Below, in pieces: positions 6,280 through 9,013 of a stretch of DNA of 9,013 nt. A program made the translations under genes and the position numbers. This DNA comes from Treponema sp. Lineage in GTDB: Bacteria > Spirochaetota > Spirochaetia > Treponematales > Breznakiellaceae. Numbering within the stretch: position 1 is the stretch's first letter; every line of letters starts with the position of its first letter. Where the stretch lies: assembly GCA_031268125.1 (NCBI GenBank), contig JAIRXT010000007.1:1-9013 (forward strand). Reading direction: 5' to 3'. The notes beneath the pieces are model-generated. The model did not search any database. It was not told the DNA's origin and saw nothing but the letters and a program-made list of their open reading frames with translations.

Positions 6280-6410
6280 GCCCCCGTAAAAAGGCACACT
6301 AAGGGCCGGATTTCATCGCCTTTCCCTCCGCCTTCTTCGCCCTTGTGGTAAAATTCTTAAACCATGCCGTTTAGCCCAATCAAGCCGCCGGCAGTTTGTT
6401 GCTTTTCTTT

Positions 6411-6502
6411 TAACCCCCTTTTAAGCAAGGTTACTTTTTTTTAAGGGGAGAAAAGACGCCCTCCCCCGGCAAAATTTGACCCGTATCGTGTACCGGGGCC
6501 GG
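6411..6502 (+). repeat. Left arm of a 92-bp inverted repeat (unit U7)
   Basis: The reverse complement of this segment aligns with 6735-6826 over its whole length with only scattered differences. Shared blocks are GGTACACGA, CGGGTCAAATTT, GTCTTTTCTCCCC, TAAAAAAA and TTGCTTAA. It is a U unit (TTAAGCAAGG...GAGAAAAGACGCCC...AAATTTGACCCGTATCGTGTACC). The stretch before it, 6280-6410, follows the membrane-protein stop and shows no gene, clear terminator or repeat. Confidence 0.75.
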
Positions 6503-6545
6503 AAGAACGCTACGGATCAAGTTCAGACAGGACCCCCCTCATAAG

Positions 6546-6640
6546 CCAGCAATTCTCATGTTAACCATTCCAAAACGAAAAGGCGCTGGGGGCCTGGTTA
6601 AGCTTGATCCGCTGCGGCCCTCCAGGACCGGGAAACTGCC
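6546..6640 (+). repeat. Mosaic repeat unit U5
   Basis: CAGCAATTCTCATGTTAACC, then ATTCCAAAACGAAAAGGCGC, GGCCTGGTTAAGCTTGATCC and CCAGGACCGGGAAA. It matches U2 in order and spacing. The segment GGATCAAG (6513-6520) before the head and CTTGATCC (6602-6609) inside it form the core of a second inverted repeat nested in the larger one. Confidence 0.65.
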
Positions 6641-6734
6641 GGAAAAACGCATGTAGAATCTGCCTTTGCTATCTTCGATACGCTCGGCATATTGCCACCG
6701 GCAGGGAATTCCAAATGTTTTTCCAGCCTTTTTC

Positions 6735-6826
6735 CCGGCCCAGGTACACGACGCGGGTCAAATTTGGCTGGAGAGAGGAGGTCTTTTCTCCCCCTAAAAA
6801 AACTAACTTTGCTTAACAAGGGGGTT
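6735..6826 (-). repeat. Right arm of the 92-bp inverted repeat (unit U6)
   Basis: Complement of 6411-6502; the two arms are separated by 232 bp and the whole structure spans about 416 bp. On the minus strand it runs from TTAAGCAAAGTTAG to CGTGTACCTGGGCCGG. It overlaps the E3 element, which continues to the right. No transposase is present, so this is either a MITE-like element or two units that happen to lie in opposite orientation. Confidence 0.75.
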
Positions 6827-6945
6827 AATTAAGGTAAAAAATGGATAAATTGCAGGGTATTTTCACTGCAAAGCATAGTTACAGAAACAATTTATCCATT
6901 TTTTGGTTGGACAAGGGGTCTTTTCGCTAAAAGTAAAATTGCTGG
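6777..6945 (-). repeat. Compound mosaic repeat E3 with 17-bp stem-loop
   Basis: Opposite-strand counterpart of 5416-5582. It contains a perfect 17-bp inverted repeat, 6836-6852 (AAAAAATGGATAAATTG) with 6888-6904, around a 35-base loop. The right arm ends in six T on the + strand and the left arm gives six T on the minus strand, so it could terminate transcription in both directions. It ends 17 bases before the -35 of the toxin-antitoxin promoter. Confidence 0.8.
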
Positions 6946-6962
6946 CAGAATTGAAGGATCTC

Positions 6963-6991
6963 TTGATTGTTTGTCTTATATATAATACAAT
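6963..6991 (+). promoter_or_regulatory. Toxin-antitoxin promoter with 20-bp operator candidate
   Basis: TTGATT (6963-6968) and TACAAT (6986-6991) are 17 nt apart; a perfect TATAAT (6981-6986) overlaps. Positions 6971-6990, TTGTCTTATATATAATACAA, form a dyad in which 9 of 10 half-site pairs match, centred on TTATATATAA between the -35 and -10. Type II antitoxins usually repress their own promoter by binding such palindromes, so this is the likely operator. The expected start site is at or near the toxin GTG at 6998, giving a leaderless mRNA. Confidence 0.6.
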
Positions 6992-6997
6992 TCGAGT

Positions 6998-7288
6998 GTG
7001 TACGACATTGAGACCACCGGGGAATTTGACAACTGGCTTGAAAATATTCGGGGGAGCAAGACCCGGATGGTTATTGTCAAACGTATTAGGTCTATGTCCC
7101 AAGGTTCCCTCGGTGAAACCCGGTCTCTCAAAGGCGGCCTTTTTAAGGCGAAAATTCGCTACGGTCCCGGCTTCAGGTTGTACTTTGTCAACAGGGGCGT
7201 AAAAATCATCGTGCTGCCTTGCGGCGGGGATAAATCTACGCAAGAACAGGATATAAAAAACGCCAGGAAAATGGCAAAGGAGATTTAA
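6998..7288 (+). CDS. RelE/ParE-superfamily toxin, HI1419-like addiction module killer
   Basis: A 96-residue protein matching the Gp49-like/HigB toxin family known as addiction module killer proteins. Characteristic segments are the N-terminal IETTGEFDNWLENI (4-17), LFKAKIRYGPGFRLYF (48-63; family form ELRIDYGPGYRVYF) and LPCGGDKSTQEQDIKNAR (73-90). Members of this superfamily generally inhibit translation by cutting mRNA at the ribosome; for this protein that is inference. The start is GTG: an in-frame stop lies just upstream and the protein lines up with family N-termini here. No Shine-Dalgarno is present and the promoter abuts the start. The antitoxin gene begins on the base after this stop codon, in the toxin-first order usual for this subfamily. 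Confidence 0.93.
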   Translation: MYDIETTGEFDNWLENIRGSKTRMVIVKRIRSMSQGSLGETRSLKGGLFKAKIRYGPGFRLYFVNRGVKIIVLPCGGDKSTQEQDIKNARKMAKEI

Positions 7289-7579
7289 GTGCTTAAAACA
7301 AGGAAATTTGAAGTTACTGACTACCTCAAAACCGAAAAAGACATTGAGGACTACCTTGCCGTAGTACTTGAGGAAAAAGACTACTCATTCCTTCCGGTTG
7401 CTCTTGCGGATATTGCCCGGGCACGGAAAGCCATGACCAGCGCCGCCAGGGCGGCCGGTGTTTCCCGGACCGCACTCTATCAATCCCTTTCTGCTGACGG
7501 ACACCCTGCTTTTGAGACTGTAGCAAAAGTCGCGGATTCCCTTGGGTATAAAATAAAACTGGTTCCAAAATCCGTGTAA
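7289..7579 (+). CDS. Antitoxin, HI1420-like addiction module antidote protein
   Basis: A 96-residue DNA-binding antitoxin that should bind and neutralise the toxin encoded just upstream and repress the shared promoter. The N-terminus KTRKFEVTDYLKTEKDIEDYL (3-23) and the Cro/C1-type helix-turn-helix region ARARKAMTSAARAAGVSRTALYQSL (about 43-67) followed by FETVAKVADSLGYKIKLVP are typical of the family. It begins with GTG directly after the toxin TAA. Its Shine-Dalgarno AAAGGAG (7276-7282) lies inside the last toxin codons at a good distance, so the antitoxin has the stronger ribosome site of the two, consistent with antitoxin excess and translational coupling. Confidence 0.93.
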   Translation: MLKTRKFEVTDYLKTEKDIEDYLAVVLEEKDYSFLPVALADIARARKAMTSAARAAGVSRTALYQSLSADGHPAFETVAKVADSLGYKIKLVPKSV

Positions 7580-7584
7580 CCAGA

Positions 7585-7640
7585 GAAACCGCAGGATAGC
7601 CGGGGATGCGCCTACTCCTGTGCGTTTATCCTGAGGTTTC
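7585..7640 (+). terminator. Long imperfect hairpin after the antitoxin gene
   Basis: GAAACC (7585-7590) and CAGGATA (7592-7598) pair with TATCCTG (7627-7633) and GGTTTC (7635-7640), leaving a G/A mismatch. Inside, ATGCGC and GTGCGT can pair further using two G-U pairs. It begins 5 bases after the antitoxin stop and ends before the isomerase promoter. No T-run follows, so a Rho-independent terminator is not proven; an mRNA 3'-end stabiliser is the alternative. Confidence 0.35.
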
Positions 7641-7652
7641 AATTCCCCGCAT

Positions 7653-7680
7653 TTGCCCGGAACGGAAAATAGTGTATACT
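7653..7680 (+). promoter_or_regulatory. Candidate promoter for the sugar isomerase-like gene
   Basis: TTGCCC (7653-7658) and TATACT (7675-7680) are separated by 16 nt and lie about 50 nt before the AGGAGG Shine-Dalgarno at 7726-7731. Its position argues against starting the protein at the upstream ATG at 7653. A small hairpin (CCAAAA 7695-7700 / TTTTGG 7707-7712) lies in the leader. Confidence 0.45.
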
Positions 7681-7736
7681 GGAAGCTGAAAAATCCAAAA
7701 ACGCAGTTTTGGAAAACCATATTTCAGGAGGATACG

Positions 7737-8558
7737 ATGCTTCCAGTCATGTTACAGCTTTACAATGTCCGGGAAGAACTAAAAAACGATTTTGACGGGA
7801 CCCTTGAACAGGTAGCGGGCGCCGGTTACCGGTATGTGGAACTTGCCCTGGCTATGGCCTACGGCAAGAGCGCGGCGGAAACCGGGGCTTCTCTGGAAAA
7901 GGCGGGGCTTAGCGCCGTTTCCGCCCATGTTCCCTACCGGGACATGATACAGGATATGGACAAGGTTATCGGCTACCACCTGGACGTGGGCTGCAAGTTT
8001 ATTGTGGTACCGTTCCTTGCCGAAGAAGACCGCTACCCCGGCCCCAACTACGCAGAGGTAAAAAAGGGCATTGCCCGGCTGGGGGAATATTGCAGCAAGA
8101 AGGGGGCGGCCCTGCTCTACCACAACCACGAATTTGAATTTGCCGATTGTAACGGCAAGTACGCCCTGGACGACCTGTACGACAGTGTTCCCGCCGCCCT
8201 GCTCCAGACCGAAATCGACGTATGCTGGGCCAAGGTGGGGGGCGTAGACCCCGCGGAGTACATTCTAAAGTACTCCGGCCGTGCGCCGGTGGTTCATTTG
8301 AAGGACTTTGATTCCTCCAACGGCGGGCAGGTCAAGGCCGCGTACGATTTGATCGGCGAAGCGAAGAAGGCCCGGGCCGCCGGAGCCTTCCCCTTCCGGG
8401 CCGTGGGCCATGGGGTCCAGGATATTCCCGGCATCGTCAAGGCCGCCGAAAAAGCCGGCGCCCGGTGGCTTGTGGTGGAGCAGGACCTCCCCTCCCCCGG
8501 CATGAGCCCCATCCAGTGCGCCAAACAGAGCATGGATTACCTTAATTCGCTGAAATAA
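7737..8558 (+). CDS. Sugar phosphate isomerase/epimerase-like TIM-barrel protein
   Basis: A 273-residue protein of the xylose isomerase-like TIM-barrel / AP endonuclease 2 superfamily, whose members isomerise or epimerise sugars or inositols using a divalent metal. Markers: the N-terminal strand MLQLYNVREELKNDF (5-19), the barrel segment GYRYVELA (30-37), LLYHNHEFEF (126-135), TEIDVCWAKVGGVDP (158-172), VVHLKD (185-190), VGHGVQDIPGIVKAAEKAG (223-241) and LVVEQD (245-250). The acidic residues and histidines in the TEID, HLKD and VVEQD segments are the expected metal-site region. The substrate cannot be told from sequence, and no sugar transporter or kinase is nearby. The ATG at 7737 has AGGAGG 5 nt upstream; an in-frame ATG at 7653 is rejected because it lies at the promoter and would add non-homologous residues. 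It appears monocistronic. Confidence 0.9.
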   Translation: MLPVMLQLYNVREELKNDFDGTLEQVAGAGYRYVELALAMAYGKSAAETGASLEKAGLSAVSAHVPYRDMIQDMDKVIGYHLDVGCKFIVVPFLAEEDRYPGPNYAEVKKGIARLGEYCSKKGAALLYHNHEFEFADCNGKYALDDLYDSVPAALLQTEIDVCWAKVGGVDPAEYILKYSGRAPVVHLKDFDSSNGGQVKAAYDLIGEAKKARAAGAFPFRAVGHGVQDIPGIVKAAEKAGARWLVVEQDLPSPGMSPIQCAKQSMDYLNSLK

Positions 8559-8583
8559 GGAACTGTAGAAAAACGCTTTATTA

Positions 8584-8618
8584 GAGTTGTTCGATAAGCT
8601 TTAGTTATCGAACAACTC
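8584..8618. repeat. Perfect 14-bp hairpin after the isomerase-like gene
   Basis: 8584-8597 (GAGTTGTTCGATAA) pairs perfectly with 8605-8618 around the loop GCTTTAG, 25 nt after the stop at 8558. No T-run follows on either strand, so it is not a standard Rho-independent terminator, though it may mark the 3' ends of the converging isomerase and tRNA transcripts. Its GAGTT...AACTC ends resemble those of the hairpins at 5075-5111 and 5199-5238. Confidence 0.75.
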
Positions 8619-8716
8619 CCTTAAAAAACTCCCGGCCAGAGGCAATCCTATCAGGGGTCTTTACGGCGAGACTCGTCCTACGGGGTAAATGTTCACTTTT
8701 ATTGGAGCTTTGGTTC

Positions 8717-8790
8717 TGGGCGCGCAGGGATTCGAACCCCGGACATCCACGGTGTAAACGTGGCGCTCTAACCAGCTGAGCTACGCGCCC
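8717..8790 (-). tRNA. tRNA-Val (anticodon UAC)
   Basis: A 74-nt cloverleaf is complete on the minus strand: acceptor stem GGGCGCG with CGCGCCC and discriminator A, a D-arm containing GCTCAGCTGGTTAGAGC, anticodon stem CCACG / CGTGG with the loop TTTACAC giving anticodon TAC, and the T-arm CGGGG-TTCGAAT-CCCTG. It reads valine GUA and probably other GUN codons. The CCA end is not encoded: GAA follows the discriminator, so it must be added by the nucleotidyltransferase. Confidence 0.97.
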
Positions 8791-8807
8791 TGCGGGAGGG
8801 TACGCAT

Positions 8808-8836
8808 ACCTTATTGGGAAAGGGCGGGATTGTCAA
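8808..8836 (-). promoter_or_regulatory. Promoter for tRNA-Val
   Basis: On the minus strand a perfect TTGACA (8831-8836) is followed after 17 nt by TAAGGT (8808-8813), a weak -10. Transcription would begin about 10 nt before the mature tRNA 5' end at 8790. A strong -35 with a G-rich -10 fits a stable-RNA promoter. Confidence 0.5.
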
Positions 8837-8855
8837 GGCCAGGCGGCAATTCTCT

Positions 8856-9013
8856 CAGCAATTCCAAATTCAAAATTCCAAATCCAAAAAGAGCCGTAAA
8901 AAATTCATCAGGGGTCCTGTCGGCTGGAAAAATCCGGGGCCCCCACCCCAGATTCTTTCCACTTTTCGCTTTCGCGAAACTGGACCCCATCTGCTTGTTT
9001 CGGCGCTCTTTTC
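8856..9013 (+). repeat. Dispersed intergenic repeat, copy B (runs off the window)
   Basis: Direct-orientation counterpart of 126-259, beginning CAGCAATTCCAAATTC and still matching at the right edge (CGGCGCTCTTTT). Compared with copy A it repeats the AATTCCAAATTC block at its start and carries a block with the self-complementary TTTCGCGAAA near 8972 in place of the other copy's CGCCACCCCACG. No coding frame is credible. Confidence 0.8.

Noticed and set aside
6364..6444. 26-codon frame starting MPFSPIKPP after a TAAAAT hexamer
   Set aside because: No Shine-Dalgarno, and it reads into the inverted-repeat arm. Too little to support a gene.
6598..6819. Small open frames on both strands (70 and 73 residues)
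   Set aside because: They lie entirely in the mosaic repeats and the inverted-repeat arm and lack ribosome sites or recognisable motifs.
7653..7736. Upstream ATG for the isomerase-like protein
   Set aside because: It overlaps the promoter candidate and has no Shine-Dalgarno, while the ATG at 7737 has AGGAGG at ideal spacing and begins the conserved sequence.
8584..8618. Rho-independent terminator after the isomerase-like gene
   Set aside because: The stem is perfect, but no T-run follows on either strand, so it is listed as a hairpin repeat only.

Overview
The window looks like chromosomal DNA of a spirochaete, most likely a Treponema of the free-living or insect-gut type. This is an inference from gene content: an Ffh with the TKFDSDTRGG G4 region, a phosphofructokinase of the GGNGT/PKTIDND kind, moderately high G+C, and very repeat-rich intergenic DNA. 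No species is assigned.

Layout. Positions 1-107 hold the last codons of an unidentified + strand gene. Positions 420-4894 are a minus-strand block read MATE exporter, 6-phosphofructokinase, nucleoside diphosphate kinase, then SRP GTPase Ffh. ndk and ffh lie 26 nt apart and are probably cotranscribed. Positions 4895-5823 carry no gene and are packed with hairpins and repeats. A four-helix membrane protein of unknown function lies at 5824-6279 (+). Another repeat-filled stretch follows (6280-6960). Next come a HI1419/HI1420-type toxin-antitoxin pair (6998-7579, +, toxin first), a sugar phosphate isomerase/epimerase-like TIM-barrel protein (7737-8558, +) and a tRNA-Val(UAC) gene (8717-8790, minus).

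The most distinctive content is the intergenic DNA. One mosaic repeat family has about twelve copies of a head module (AGCAATT, a variable stretch, then GCGAAAAGACCCC). It fills nearly every long gap and I saw no copy inside a gene. Three copies carry a stem-loop whose arms differ in sequence but stay complementary, with a different Watson-Crick pair in each copy at one position. Two long copies in opposite orientation flank the membrane-protein gene. A separate row of short perfect palindromes lies at 5073-5271.

Regulation. Genes with a clear Shine-Dalgarno (pfk, membrane protein, antitoxin, isomerase) contrast with genes lacking one (ndk, MATE, toxin, ffh). The latter have a TANNNT hexamer 5-6 nt before the start codon, which suggests leaderless or near-leaderless mRNAs. 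The toxin-antitoxin promoter contains a 20-bp near-perfect dyad that is a good autoregulatory operator candidate. Housekeeping functions (protein targeting, nucleotide balance, glycolysis, valine tRNA) sit next to accessory ones (toxin-antitoxin, exporter). I see no transposase, integrase, phage gene or CRISPR array.
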